64,000 nt of DNA, taken from positions 62,001 through 126,000 of the forward strand of contig JAHBVJ010000009.1 in NCBI GenBank assembly GCA_019637615.1, given 5' to 3'. The translations under genes and the position numbers were made by a program. Shown here piece after piece: positions 1-9,211 of the stretch (position 1 is its first letter; each line of letters starts with the position of its first letter). The stretch comes from Anaerolineae bacterium. GTDB taxonomy: Bacteria; Chloroflexota; Anaerolineae; Aggregatilineales; UBA2796. Under the pieces are notes generated by a model. The model had not been told where the DNA came from. It worked only from the letters and a program-made list of their open reading frames with translations, and searched no databases.

Positions 1-1822
1 ACGCTGCCAGTTCGACAGTTGGCAGTGCCGACACGTTGGCGGAACTGCCCGCGTAGGCGACGCACACCAGATCGTGCTGCTGTTGCAGCGGGGTAGCCTT
101 CAACACCGCCAGCAGGTTGTACCCGTACACGCTGTTCGGGCTTCCTGCGACAGCCTGCGGGATGCTGCTGTAGCCTTGCAGTGGATTGATGCCCACAGTG
201 TCGGCACCGAAGCTTATCCACAACCAGCCATCCGCCAAGCGGAGTTGTGGAGTAGCACCCGCCTCGAAGCCGAGTGGCGCGCTGCCCTCCTCCGCCGTGA
301 CTTCCGCCGCCGCCGGATCGAGCGTGATGCGATGCGCCCGCACATGCACATCGCCCATCGGAATCAGCGTCGTGTCGATCAGGTGCCGATGTCCGTTCAC
401 TTCAATCGGGTAGCGGCTGCGCAGCCAGCCCGACTCGCCCACCGCGAACGCGAGGACATGTTCACGCTGCCCGCGAATGCCATTCTCGCTCAGGCACAAG
501 CAGTTGTCCAGCGACGGCTGCCCCGCGTCCAACCCCACATTGAACGGGTTGCGCGTGCCGTAGATCAGCTTGGTGTACTTGTTACCGTAAGCTGGCTTCA
601 CCGTTCCCGCGTTGAACTGCTGGATATGCCCATCGCGCGCCGTGACTACCCAACCGGGGATCGGGTACACCTTCATGAAATCACCGCGCTCGGCGGGCAG
701 GGGTTCCTCTTCCGCAGACCAGAACGGGTCATCGTCCCGCAAGCTCCACAGGCCGCTGAAGGCTTGCATCGCCCAGTATGTCGCGCCCGTCGAGATGTAG
801 CGCTCCATCACTTCGGGGCTGCCCGTCGCCGTCAACGATTGCCGCAGCGTGCCATCTGGACGGATCGCGCCGCGATCCACGTACCAGCGGAAGTGCTTAC
901 CCACCAACCGTTTGAGCATCCCCGCCGAATGAGGCCACAGGCCGAGTTTATACGCCCACAGCGCCGCACCGAGCCGCGAGAATTTGTAGGCGAGGCTGCG
1001 TCCAAACTCGCAGAACGCCCCGTCAGCGGCGAAGAAGTACGGGTAATGCTGCATCCACGCGCGGATGCGATCCAGCAGTTCGTCGCGGCGGGCGGGCATC
1101 GACGCACCGTCCATCTGCGCCCACGCCATCACGTGCGAGGCAAACACCCATGTGATGTAGTTGTCGAAATAGTTCGGGCCACGTGTAGCGGCGTCATCAT
1201 ACCAGCCGTCGCCACAGTACACGCCATCCATGTACGTCGTCATCACCTCATCGATGATCGCTTGCTCATACGGAGCGCCGAAGGCTTTCCGCGTCGCGTG
1301 GTTCAGCACCCAGAACAGCGCCCAATTGCTGAACCAGTACGACGGACGTTTGCCCACCTGATCGAGGAAATTGGTCACGTTCTGGCGCTCGGTCTCGTTC
1401 ATCCGCGCCCAGATGCGATCCCGCGTTTGCCACACGGCGAACGCGATCTGCCCCGACTCGACGGTGCGCTGGTCGCGATCTTTGCTGTCGGGATGTTGAT
1501 CCGGCGCGCTGCACCACGTCTCCGGCGCGTTGGGATCGCAGCCATTGACAAGCGCGCGGTAGGTCAACTGCTCCACATCATAGGTTACGCCGCGCCATTC
1601 CAGTGTGGCAGGGCGTTCGGGGTAAGACAGCCAACTGCCCAAGCCCCACAGCATCCGCGTCACGCCTTCATACGAGCCACCGACATCCACGTAGTTGGGA
1701 ATGCCATCGTATAAGGTGCGTGAACCACTGGGCGTCAAATTATTCGCCCATCCTGCCACCAACCGTGACCATAACGCAACAGCCTCAGCGCGCGAAAAAG
1801 GAGTATGAAATTGTTGAGTCAT
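1..1822 (-). CDS. DUF2264 family protein, partial at the left edge
   Basis: Reading the minus strand from the ATG at 1822 gives 607 uninterrupted codons that run off the left edge, so the C-terminus is missing. The start MTQQFHTPFSRAEAVALW and later blocks such as GAFCEFGRSLAYKFSRLGA, WSAEEEPLPAERGDF and KPAYGNKYTKLIYGTRNPF fit the DUF2264 family, whose members are about 600-650 residues and often sit in polysaccharide loci. No signal peptide is evident, so it is probably cytoplasmic. It is divergent from the IclR regulator and next to uronate-processing enzymes, so a role in the same glycan pathway is inferred. The biochemical reaction of the family is not established as far as I know. Confidence 0.85.
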   Translation of the reverse strand, partial: MTQQFHTPFSRAEAVALWSRLVAGWANNLTPSGSRTLYDGIPNYVDVGGSYEGVTRMLWGLGSWLSYPERPATLEWRGVTYDVEQLTYRALVNGCDPNAPETWCSAPDQHPDSKDRDQRTVESGQIAFAVWQTRDRIWARMNETERQNVTNFLDQVGKRPSYWFSNWALFWVLNHATRKAFGAPYEQAIIDEVMTTYMDGVYCGDGWYDDAATRGPNYFDNYITWVFASHVMAWAQMDGASMPARRDELLDRIRAWMQHYPYFFAADGAFCEFGRSLAYKFSRLGAALWAYKLGLWPHSAGMLKRLVGKHFRWYVDRGAIRPDGTLRQSLTATGSPEVMERYISTGATYWAMQAFSGLWSLRDDDPFWSAEEEPLPAERGDFMKVYPIPGWVVTARDGHIQQFNAGTVKPAYGNKYTKLIYGTRNPFNVGLDAGQPSLDNCLCLSENGIRGQREHVLAFAVGESGWLRSRYPIEVNGHRHLIDTTLIPMGDVHVRAHRITLDPAAAEVTAEEGSAPLGFEAGATPQLRLADGWLWISFGADTVGINPLQGYSSIPQAVAGSPNSVYGYNLLAVLKATPLQQQHDLVCVAYAGSSANVSALPTVELAA

Positions 1823-1856
1823 AAACTTCTCTGAAAAATCAATTTTCCTAAGTTGC

Positions 1857-1886
1857 TTGACAATGCAAGTGCAATGAATTTACAAT
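1857..1886 (+). promoter_or_regulatory. sigma-70 type promoter of the IclR gene
   Basis: TTGACA at 1857-1862 is a perfect -35 box. TACAAT at 1881-1886 follows after 18 bp as a good -10 box. The promoter lies in the divergent gap and points toward the IclR gene at 1959, leaving a leader of about 65 nt. Confidence 0.7.
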
Positions 1887-1907
1887 GGTTCATAATATAA
1901 AACAAGA

Positions 1908-1924
1908 GTTTCACATTGTGGAAC
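1908..1924. promoter_or_regulatory. 17-bp palindrome, candidate IclR operator
   Basis: GTTTCACA-T-TGTGGAAC is a palindrome with one mismatch (arms GTTTCACA and TGTGGAAC). It lies about 20 bp downstream of the -10 box and 35 bp upstream of the IclR start. IclR-family operators are typically short palindromes with a GTTTC/GTTCC-like arm, for example those of KdgR. Autorepression by the adjacent IclR protein, and control of the divergent DUF2264 gene, are inferred. Confidence 0.6.
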
Positions 1925-1958
1925 TTAAAGACATCTTTAGGGCTTTTCCTGAATTTTT

Positions 1959-2768
1959 ATGGATGACAAATATAGTATTCAGGTGCTTGAACGCGCATTC
2001 AGTATTCTAGACGCACTGCTGCAAGCGAATGAGTCGCTCAACCTAGAGATGATCATGAACCGCACGGGGATGGCGAAATCGACCGCATTTCGCATCGTCT
2101 CCAATCTGGTGCGGCATGGTTACATCACAGAAACCGAGAACGGCTATTGGTTAGGGTTGAAGATGATCAGCTTCGGGCAGGCAGTGGAGCGAAATCTGGA
2201 TGTGCGGGCTACTGCCGCACCCTATCTCAAATCACTGCGCGACAAGACCAACGAAACCGTCTATCTCGCGACCCTCACCAATGACTGGTCGGTTCTTTAC
2301 TTAGATAAATGTGCCTCGCAGCAGCCGGTTGGCGTGGTGCTGCACTCCGTCGGGATGACCATCGAGATGTATTGCACGGGGTTGGGCAAGACCTTGGTGG
2401 CGCACCAACCGGAGGCCGAAGTGCGCCTCTGGCTGCAAACGCACGAGCTGCCCTACCGCACGCCCCACACCATCACCACGCCCGCAGCCTTCCTAGCCGA
2501 GCTAGAGGCGATCCGTCAGCGTGGCTACGGAATCGACAATGGCGAACGCAGCCTTACGATTAGCTGCATCGCCGTGCCGATCCGCAATGCACAGGGCAAA
2601 GTAACTGCGGCCCTCAGCGTGGCGGGGCCAACCGACCGGATGCCCAACCCGCTGATCGGGAGCGAAATGGCCTATCTCGCCCTAGACACTGCTGAGCACA
2701 TCTCCGCAGCGATGGGCTTTTCAAAGGTGAACGGGTTCCACACTGTAGGCAAGGAGGTGAACGCTTAA
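1959..2768 (+). CDS. IclR family transcriptional regulator
   Basis: The 269-residue protein has the usual IclR length. An N-terminal winged helix (about residues 5-70, with GMAKSTAFRIVSNLVRHGYI as recognition region) is followed by the effector-binding domain, with LHSVGMTIEMYCTGLGKTL and a C-terminal GYGIDNGERSLTISCIAVPI block typical of the family. It stands first in a long plus-strand gene series for import and breakdown of uronate glycans and is divergent from a DUF2264 gene. Regulation of this locus by a uronate-derived effector is therefore likely, comparable with KdgR. No strong ribosome-binding site precedes the ATG. The palindrome at 1908-1924 is its probable operator. Confidence 0.92.
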   Translation: MDDKYSIQVLERAFSILDALLQANESLNLEMIMNRTGMAKSTAFRIVSNLVRHGYITETENGYWLGLKMISFGQAVERNLDVRATAAPYLKSLRDKTNETVYLATLTNDWSVLYLDKCASQQPVGVVLHSVGMTIEMYCTGLGKTLVAHQPEAEVRLWLQTHELPYRTPHTITTPAAFLAELEAIRQRGYGIDNGERSLTISCIAVPIRNAQGKVTAALSVAGPTDRMPNPLIGSEMAYLALDTAEHISAAMGFSKVNGFHTVGKEVNA

Positions 2769-2793
2769 CGAGCTAATCGGTGAAGCCGAGCGC

Positions 2794-2806
2794 AACATAG
2801 TATGTT
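2794..2806. promoter_or_regulatory. 13-bp perfect palindrome upstream of the binding-protein gene
   Basis: AACATA-G-TATGTT is a perfect inverted repeat in the 64-bp gap between the IclR stop and the solute-binding-protein start at 2833. It differs from the candidate IclR operator, so it may bind another regulator or be incidental in an A+T-rich stretch. Confidence 0.35.
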
Positions 2807-2832
2807 TCTTTATACCAAACAGGAAAAATAGC

Positions 2833-4770
2833 ATGATCAAACTAAGTAAAGTATACGTAGCGCTTCTTTGCGCGCTTCTCATCCTCATCAGTATGCCAAC
2901 CGCTTTGGCACAAGATTCAATGAAATATAAACAAGCTCCTATGCTTGATGCGCAGGTTGCCAGCGGCGAACTTCCCCCCGTTGATCAGCGCTTGCCAAAG
3001 AATCCGTTGGTAGTCCAGACGCCGGAAATCGGCACCTACGGCGGCACATGGCACATGGGCACCAAGGGTAGCGGCGATGACGCGATCTATACCCGTACCG
3101 TTGGTTATCACAACCTTGTGCGTTGGGACGTGGGCTGGACGAAGGTCATCCCCGATGTTGCCGAAGCGTTTGACGTGAACGACGCAGGTACAGTATTCAC
3201 ATTCCACCTCCGCGAGGGGATGAAGTGGTCGGATGGGGAGCCGTTCACAGCAGATGACATTCTTTACGCCGCCAACGATAACTATCTGAACCCCGATGTG
3301 TACGCCGCGCCTCCCGTGTGGCTGACCTCCGGTGGTAAGCCTGCCGTCGTGACAAAGACGGATGATGTCACCGTTGTGTTCACGTTCTCTGCGCCTGCTG
3401 GTATGTTCCTGCAACAACTAGCGACGCCGAACGCCAGCCACATGACGGCGCAGCCCAAGCACTATCTCTCGCAGTTCCACAAGAACTATGCCAAGCCAGA
3501 AGACCTTGATGCCGCCATGAAGAAAGCGGGCGTCGAGGCGTGGACTGACCTCTACAACCAAAAAGGTGGTTCGGTCGGTGGCAAGCCCAATACCCTGTGG
3601 AACAACGCAGACTTGCCGACGATCTATCCTTACCACGTGGTAACACCGCTCTCTGCCGAGGCGACGCAGATCGAATTGGCACGCAACCCGTACTTCTACG
3701 CTGTCGATACCGAAGGCGACCAACTGCCCTACATCGACAACATGAATTACACCGTGAGCCAAGACGTGCAGACGCTCGTGTTGAAGGCGCTCAATGGCGA
3801 GATCGATATGCAAGATCGCCATATCGGCACCAACGCCAACCGCGCTGTATTCTTCGACAATCAGGAAAAGGGTAACTATCACTTCTACTCGCTGGTACCG
3901 AGCAGTTCAAACGTGATGGTGATCTCCCTGAACCTGACCAACCCCGATAAGCAGAAGCGCGCCGTCTACCAGAACAAAGACTTCCGCATCGGCCTCTCGG
4001 AAGCGATCAACCGCCAAGAACTGATCGATGTCGTGTGGGTCGGGCAAGGCAAGCCGTCACAGGTGGCCCCGCGTCCGGAATCGCAGTACTACGATGAAGA
4101 GCTGTCCACGCAATACACTCAGTACGATGTGGATGCGGCTAACGCCTCGTTGGACAAAGTGCTGCCCAACAAGGACTCGGATGGCTTCCGTCTGCTACCC
4201 GATGGCACGCGCCTCGTGGTGTCGGTTGAAGTGATTCAGGGTCTGCAACCCGAATGGCCGCCCGCGCTGGAACTGATTCAGCAGTACTGGGAAGCCGTCG
4301 GCGTCAAGACCGAAATCGTCCTTGAAGAACGCACGCTGTTCTATGACCGTAAGGCTGCTAACCAGCACGACGCGGGCATCTGGGGCGGCGACGGCGGTCT
4401 AGAAGTGACGCTTGAACCGCGTTGGTACTTCCCGTACTCGAACGAGTCGATCTACGGTGAGGCGTGGCAGTACTACTTCAACAACCCCAAGGACGAACGT
4501 GCCGAAGAGCCGCCTGCGGACATCAAGAAGCAGATGGAACTGTACAGAACGCTGTTGTCCACGGCTGATCCCGCGGGCCAGAAGGACTTGATGAACCAAA
4601 TTCTGGCAATCACGAAGGAACAGTTCTACACCATCGGCGTCTCGCTGACGCCGAACGGGTACGGCATCGTCAAGAACAACATGGGTAACGTTCCCGACAC
4701 AATCCTGAACGCTTATCTATATCCAAGCCCTGCGCCGGTCAATACCTTCACCTTCTTCTTCAAGAAATAA
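2833..4770 (+). CDS. ABC transporter substrate-binding protein, family 5
   Basis: The 645-residue protein starts with a clear signal peptide (hydrophobic segment about residues 7-23, then ALAQ) but no lipobox cysteine. It would be a secreted or otherwise anchored binding protein. The body shows the SBP_bac_5 pattern: an early block VAEAFDVNDAGTVFTFHLRE, then GMKWSDGEPFTADDILY, and a late lobe with GIWGGDGGLEVTLEPRWYF. Family 5 proteins usually serve Dpp/Opp-type importers, and some carry oligosaccharides. Given the GH88, GH2 and lyase genes downstream, the ligand is inferred to be a uronate-containing oligosaccharide rather than a peptide. Two permease and two ATPase genes follow directly. 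Confidence 0.93.
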   Translation: MIKLSKVYVALLCALLILISMPTALAQDSMKYKQAPMLDAQVASGELPPVDQRLPKNPLVVQTPEIGTYGGTWHMGTKGSGDDAIYTRTVGYHNLVRWDVGWTKVIPDVAEAFDVNDAGTVFTFHLREGMKWSDGEPFTADDILYAANDNYLNPDVYAAPPVWLTSGGKPAVVTKTDDVTVVFTFSAPAGMFLQQLATPNASHMTAQPKHYLSQFHKNYAKPEDLDAAMKKAGVEAWTDLYNQKGGSVGGKPNTLWNNADLPTIYPYHVVTPLSAEATQIELARNPYFYAVDTEGDQLPYIDNMNYTVSQDVQTLVLKALNGEIDMQDRHIGTNANRAVFFDNQEKGNYHFYSLVPSSSNVMVISLNLTNPDKQKRAVYQNKDFRIGLSEAINRQELIDVVWVGQGKPSQVAPRPESQYYDEELSTQYTQYDVDAANASLDKVLPNKDSDGFRLLPDGTRLVVSVEVIQGLQPEWPPALELIQQYWEAVGVKTEIVLEERTLFYDRKAANQHDAGIWGGDGGLEVTLEPRWYFPYSNESIYGEAWQYYFNNPKDERAEEPPADIKKQMELYRTLLSTADPAGQKDLMNQILAITKEQFYTIGVSLTPNGYGIVKNNMGNVPDTILNAYLYPSPAPVNTFTFFFKK

Positions 4771-4784
4771 GGCTTGATCGCTCT

Positions 4785-4816
4785 GCACGTAGGGGCGGGT
4801 TGCCGTTCCTACGTGC
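4785..4816 (+). promoter_or_regulatory. intercistronic stem-loop after the binding-protein gene
   Basis: GCACGTAGG (4785-4793) pairs perfectly with CCTACGTGC (4808-4816) around a 14-nt loop. No U-run follows. Such hairpins behind a binding-protein gene often stabilise its mRNA and lower expression of the permease genes downstream, which would fit the 89-bp gap here. Confidence 0.55.
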
Positions 4817-4859
4817 TTGTCGCAGACCTTAAAAAAGGGCAGAAATAAAGGGCTTTTTT

Positions 4860-5849
4860 ATGTTACGTTTTGCGGTGAGACGCCTCCTCTCCCTCGTAGT
4901 GACGATGTTCGCGGTGTCCCTTGTGGCGTTTGCCATCATCCAGCTACCACCGGGCGATTTTCTCACGTCTTATATGGCGAATCTGGCGTCGGATAGTCAA
5001 GGCAACAACGACCGCCTGATCGAGCAGATGCGCGAGAACTACGGCCTAGATCAGCCCGTGTACGTGCAGTATTGGAAATGGATGTCCAACATCCTGACGA
5101 AGGGCGACTTCGGACAGTCTTTTGAGTGGACGCGCCCCGTTGAGGAAGTCGTGGCAAGCCGGATGGGCATGACGATTGTGCTGTCGTTCGCCACGTTGAT
5201 GATTACATGGATGATCGCGCTGCCAATCGGCATTTACTCGGCAGTGCGGCAGTATTCCCCCGGTGACTACATCGCTTCGATTGTGGGCTTTATCGGCGTG
5301 GCAGTGCCAGACTTCCTTATTTCGCTAGTGCTGATGTATATCGCCTTCAAATATTTCAACCAGAGCGTCGGTGGTTTGTTCTCGCCGGACTACGAAAATG
5401 CGGCGTGGTCGTGGAATAAGGTGCTCGATCTGATCAGTCATCTGTGGATCCCCGTGTTGATCATCGGCCTGAGCGGAACCGCTAGTTTGATCCGCGTGAT
5501 GCGGGCGAACCTGCTCGATGAACTACGCAAGCCTTACGTCATGACGGCGCGGGCGCGTGGCCTATCTGAATGGCGGGTGATCATGAAATACCCCGTCCGG
5601 GTCGCGCTAAATCCGTTCATTAGCACGGTAGGGTGGGTACTGCCGGGGCTGGTATCCGGCTCGATCATCGTGGCCGTTGTATTGAGCTTGCCAACGGTCG
5701 GCCCGTTGCTACTGCGTTCTTTGTTGACACAGGATATGTATCTAGCTGGTGCGTTTATCTTGATGCTCAGTGTATTGACGATGGTCGGTACGCTGATCTC
5801 GGATTTGCTGCTGGCATTGATCGACCCACGCATTCGTTACAGTCGGTAA
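4860..5849 (+). CDS. ABC transporter permease, DppB/OppB type
   Basis: The 329-residue inner-membrane protein opens with MLRFAVRRLLSLVVTMFAVS, the first membrane helix of DppB/GsiC-like permeases. It then has a periplasmic segment with ENYGLDQPVYVQYWKWMSNI and a C-terminal binding-protein-dependent transport domain of five helices. The ATPase-contact (EAA) loop reads near MTARARGLSEWRVIMKYPVR (about residues 225-244). It is second in the importer operon and would pair with the DppC-type permease to form the channel. The start is the ATG at 4860, as no alternative keeps the first helix intact. Confidence 0.92.
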   Translation: MLRFAVRRLLSLVVTMFAVSLVAFAIIQLPPGDFLTSYMANLASDSQGNNDRLIEQMRENYGLDQPVYVQYWKWMSNILTKGDFGQSFEWTRPVEEVVASRMGMTIVLSFATLMITWMIALPIGIYSAVRQYSPGDYIASIVGFIGVAVPDFLISLVLMYIAFKYFNQSVGGLFSPDYENAAWSWNKVLDLISHLWIPVLIIGLSGTASLIRVMRANLLDELRKPYVMTARARGLSEWRVIMKYPVRVALNPFISTVGWVLPGLVSGSIIVAVVLSLPTVGPLLLRSLLTQDMYLAGAFILMLSVLTMVGTLISDLLLALIDPRIRYSR

Positions 5850-5863
5850 GGGAGCGAGCTGAC

Positions 5864-7045
5864 ATGGCCTTAGAAAAACAAAACGTAGACCTGACGCTGC
5901 CACAAGCCGTTCCCGAAGATGACAGCGTGGAGTTAGGCGCGGCGGTGAAAGATAGCCGCGTTCAAGTCGCGGGGCAGTGGCGGTTGATCTGGTGGCGCTT
6001 CCGCCGTCACAAACTGGCCTTAATCAGCGGGATTATTTTGATTGTGATCTACTTGGTCGTGCTATTCGCGGAATTCATCGCGCCGTACGATCCGGCAGAT
6101 TTCAGCTCAAAATATACTTACGCACCGCCGCAAACACTAAATTTGTTTGACACCACGAACGGGCAGTTCACCTTTTTGCCACATGTGAATGATTACAAGG
6201 TGGAAATCGATCAGGTCGCGCTGCGCCGCACCTTCGTGAGCGATCCCGAAAAGCAAATTCCGGTCAGTTTCTTTGTGCATGGCTGGAAGTACAAGCTGCT
6301 CGGCATATTCGAGACAGATGTGCATCTGCTTGGCGCAACCAAAAAAGGAGCGCGGGTGTATTTGCTCGGTGCGGACTCGATCGGGCGGGATGTGTTCAGC
6401 CGGATGGTCTACGGCACGCGGGTGTCGATGACCATTGGCTTGGTAGGCGTAGCGATCAGCCTTGTGCTAGGTATCTTTCTCGGCGGCATCTCCGGCTACT
6501 TTGGTGGCTGGCTCGATGATGTGATTCAACGCCTGATCGACTTTCTCCGATCATTGCCGACGATCCCGCTGTGGCTCGGCTTGGCCGCGGCATTCCCGGT
6601 CACATGGGGGCCAACCCAGATTTATTTTGCAATCACGATCATCCTGTCGTTCATCGGCTGGACGGGCTTGGCACGTGTGGTGCGCGGTCGCTTTTTAGCC
6701 CTGCGTACAGAAGATTTCGTGATGGCGGCACGCTTGGATGGTGCGAGTCAGTTTAATGTGATCTTCGAACACATGCTGCCCGCGTTTTACAGCCACATCA
6801 TCGCCTCGATCACGCTGGCGATTCCAGCGATGATCCTTGCGGAAACAGCCTTGAGCTTCCTCGGTCTGGGCTTGAAACCGCCCGTCGTAAGCTGGGGCGT
6901 GTTGCTCCAAGACGCGCAGAATATCCGCGCGGTCGCCACCGCACCATGGTTGCTGACTCCCGCCATTGGCGTGATCGTTGCTGTGCTGGCGCTGAATTTC
7001 TTGGGCGACGGTCTGCGCGATGCGGCTGATCCGTACGTACACTGA
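5864..7045 (+). CDS. ABC transporter permease, DppC/OppC type
   Basis: The start is set at the ATG 5864, which follows a GGGAG motif and comes 14 bp after the preceding stop. Longer in-frame starts would overlap the upstream gene. The 393-residue protein has a cytoplasmic N-terminus, one helix (about residues 52-74), a long extracytoplasmic insert of about 130 residues before [20 protein letters not shown], and then the permease core. The EAA loop is [20 protein letters not shown]. The insert is longer than in standard DppC proteins. It forms the second half of the importer channel. Confidence 0.92.
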   Translation: MALEKQNVDLTLPQAVPEDDSVELGAAVKDSRVQVAGQWRLIWWRFRRHKLALISGIILIVIYLVVLFAEFIAPYDPADFSSKYTYAPPQTLNLFDTTNGQFTFLPHVNDYKVEIDQVALRRTFVSDPEKQIPVSFFVHGWKYKLLGIFETDVHLLGATKKGARVYLLGADSIGRDVFSRMVYGTRVSMTIGLVGVAISLVLGIFLGGISGYFGGWLDDVIQRLIDFLRSLPTIPLWLGLAAAFPVTWGPTQIYFAITIILSFIGWTGLARVVRGRFLALRTEDFVMAARLDGASQFNVIFEHMLPAFYSHIIASITLAIPAMILAETALSFLGLGLKPPVVSWGVLLQDAQNIRAVATAPWLLTPAIGVIVAVLALNFLGDGLRDAADPYVH

Positions 7046-7089
7046 GTAATAAAGACAAAAATCCGTTAACACTTTGGAGCTTCGACCCA

Positions 7090-8112
7090 GTGGACTCGCC
7101 AAATAGCTTATTACAAGTCAAAAACTTACGCACGCACTTTTTTCTGCATGAAGGAACGGTGAGGGCGGTCGATGGTGTGGACTTCACGCTAACGCGTCGT
7201 TCCACCGTCGGGATCGTGGGCGAAAGCGGCTGTGGCAAAAGCGTGATGGCCTTCTCGATCTTGCATCTAATCAACAAACCGGGACGCATCGTGTCTGGCG
7301 AGGTGTTGTTTGACCGCGCCGAGGACGAGAAAAGCACGCCGGATGTGGTTGATCTGGCGGCGCTCAAGGAAAACAGCGCCGAGCTGCGTGCAGTGCGCGG
7401 GAAAGACATTTCGATGATCTTCCAAGAGCCGATGAACTCGCTCAGTCCCGTCCACACCATCGGAGATCAGATCACCGAGGGGATGCTGCTGCATACCGAC
7501 ATGACCAAGAAACAAGCATGGGCGCGGGCAGTGGAATTGCTGCACGAGGTGGGCATTCCTAAACCAGATGAACGGGTGCATCACTACACCTTCCAATTGA
7601 GCGGCGGGATGCGCCAACGCGCCATGATCGCCGCCGCACTGGCGTGCAACCCGAAACTGCTGATCGCGGATGAACCCACGACGGCGCTGGATGTGACCAC
7701 TCAAGCCCAGATTCTCGATCTCCTCAACAAGTTGCAAGAGCGCTTCGGCATGGCGGTGATGCTGATCACGCATGATTTGGGCGTAGTGGCGGAGACCTGC
7801 GACGAAGTAGTGGTGATGTATCTAGGTGAGGTGGTCGAGCAATCTAGCGTGGATAAGCTGTTCCACGAACCGCTGCATCCGTATACGCAAGCGCTGTTGA
7901 ATTCCGTGCCCAAACTCGGCTATGGACGGCAGCAGCGGCTCGATCCGATTCGCGGCAGCATCCCCGACCCGTTCAGCCGTCCGCAAGGCTGCCCGTTCCA
8001 CGATCGCTGTGACAAGCGTATTCCGGGCAAATGCAACGTGATTCACCCCGATTTGCTTAAGATGCCGGACGGACGCACCGTGCGCTGTCTGTTGTACGAG
8101 GATGTACTATGA
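7090..8112 (+). CDS. ABC transporter ATP-binding protein, DppD/OppD type
   Basis: The 340-residue ATPase begins at a GTG after GGAG. It has Walker A GESGCGKS (residues 44-51), the Q-loop [12 protein letters not shown], signature LSGGMRQR, Walker [13 protein letters not shown] and the H-loop LITHDLGVV. The C-terminal oligopeptide/dipeptide extension carries [15 protein letters not shown], the four-cysteine pattern (here three Cys and neighbouring residues) typical of this subfamily. It overlaps the next ATPase gene by 4 bp (ATGA), so the two are translationally coupled and form a heterodimeric motor for the importer. Confidence 0.93.
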   Translation: MDSPNSLLQVKNLRTHFFLHEGTVRAVDGVDFTLTRRSTVGIVGESGCGKSVMAFSILHLINKPGRIVSGEVLFDRAEDEKSTPDVVDLAALKENSAELRAVRGKDISMIFQEPMNSLSPVHTIGDQITEGMLLHTDMTKKQAWARAVELLHEVGIPKPDERVHHYTFQLSGGMRQRAMIAAALACNPKLLIADEPTTALDVTTQAQILDLLNKLQERFGMAVMLITHDLGVVAETCDEVVVMYLGEVVEQSSVDKLFHEPLHPYTQALLNSVPKLGYGRQQRLDPIRGSIPDPFSRPQGCPFHDRCDKRIPGKCNVIHPDLLKMPDGRTVRCLLYEDVL

Positions 8113-9164
8113 TGCCCAATAATGGCACCGCCAATGCCTTGCTGGAAGTAAAGAACCTGAAGAAATATTTCCCGATTCACAGCGGACTGTTGAGTCGGCA
8201 TGTGGGCGATGTGAAAGCGGCGGATGACATCAATTTCACGGTGTATAACCGCGAGACACTGGCCTTAGTGGGCGAAAGCGGTTGTGGTAAGACCACCGTT
8301 GGGCGTTGTCTGGTACGTGCCTACGAACCGACGGCAGGGCAGATGCTCTACCATCGGGCGAATCCACAAGCCGATAGTGTGGTCGATCTTTCAAGGCTAT
8401 CCAACCGCGCGCTGATTCCGTATCGTCGCGAAATCCGCATGATCTTTCAAGACCCGTTCGCGGCGCTGAACCCACGTATGACGGTCTTCAATATCATCGC
8501 CGCACCGCTGCGGGTACACAAACTCGCCAAGGGGCGAGAACTCGAAGATCGCGTTGCCGTGTTAATGCGTCAGGTCGGACTGCGTCCTGAATTCATGCGG
8601 CGCTATCCTCACGCCTTCAGCGGCGGGCAGCGTCAGCGCATCGTAATCGCCCGCGCACTGGCGCTCAATCCGCGCTTCATCGTGGCGGACGAGGCGGTGT
8701 CGGCCTTGGATGTCTCGATCCGCGCGCAGATTTTGAACTTGATGCTGGAATTGCAGGAGCAATTCAGCCTTACGTACTTGTTCATCTCACACGATCTGAG
8801 CGTCGTTGAATACATCGCTGACCGTGTGGTAGTGATGTATGTGGGCAAAGTGGTCGAAATTTCCCCGACCGAAGATCTGTTCCGCCAACCAAAGCACCCA
8901 TACACGGAAGCGCTGATGTCGGCTATCCCCAAGCCCGATCCGCGCCTCCGCACGAAGCGCATCATCTTGGAAGGTGAAATTGCTGATCCAGCGAAACCAC
9001 CGACTGGCTGCTACTTTCATCCGCGCTGCCGTTACGCCAAGGATCGCTGTAAGGTGGAAACCCCCGCGCTGCGTCCTGTGGGAGAGGATCGGCTAGCGGC
9101 GTGCCATTTTGCCGAAGAATTAGACCTGACGGGCATCCCGACGGTCAATAGTTCCGCATCTTAG
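8109..9164 (+). CDS. ABC transporter ATP-binding protein, DppF/OppF type
   Basis: The 351-residue ATPase has Walker A GESGCGKT (residues 55-62), Q-loop [13 protein letters not shown], signature FSGGQRQR, Walker [13 protein letters not shown] and the C-terminal [16 protein letters not shown] block of the Opp/Dpp subfamily. The Walker B tail reads DEAVSALD, a common OppF variant. The start overlaps the stop of the preceding gene by 4 bp. It ends 44 bp before the isomerase gene, so importer and catabolic genes are probably on one transcript. Confidence 0.93.
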   Translation: MMPNNGTANALLEVKNLKKYFPIHSGLLSRHVGDVKAADDINFTVYNRETLALVGESGCGKTTVGRCLVRAYEPTAGQMLYHRANPQADSVVDLSRLSNRALIPYRREIRMIFQDPFAALNPRMTVFNIIAAPLRVHKLAKGRELEDRVAVLMRQVGLRPEFMRRYPHAFSGGQRQRIVIARALALNPRFIVADEAVSALDVSIRAQILNLMLELQEQFSLTYLFISHDLSVVEYIADRVVVMYVGKVVEISPTEDLFRQPKHPYTEALMSAIPKPDPRLRTKRIILEGEIADPAKPPTGCYFHPRCRYAKDRCKVETPALRPVGEDRLAACHFAEELDLTGIPTVNSSAS

Positions 9165-9211
9165 CGCTCACCTCTGTTGGGCGTTGCATCGATAATATCT
9201 GGGAGAATATG

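Noticed and set aside
74..1714. 546-codon open frame on the plus strand
   Set aside because: It is antisense to the DUF2264 gene, is rich in Arg/His/Pro and has no recognisable domain. The minus strand encodes the real protein.
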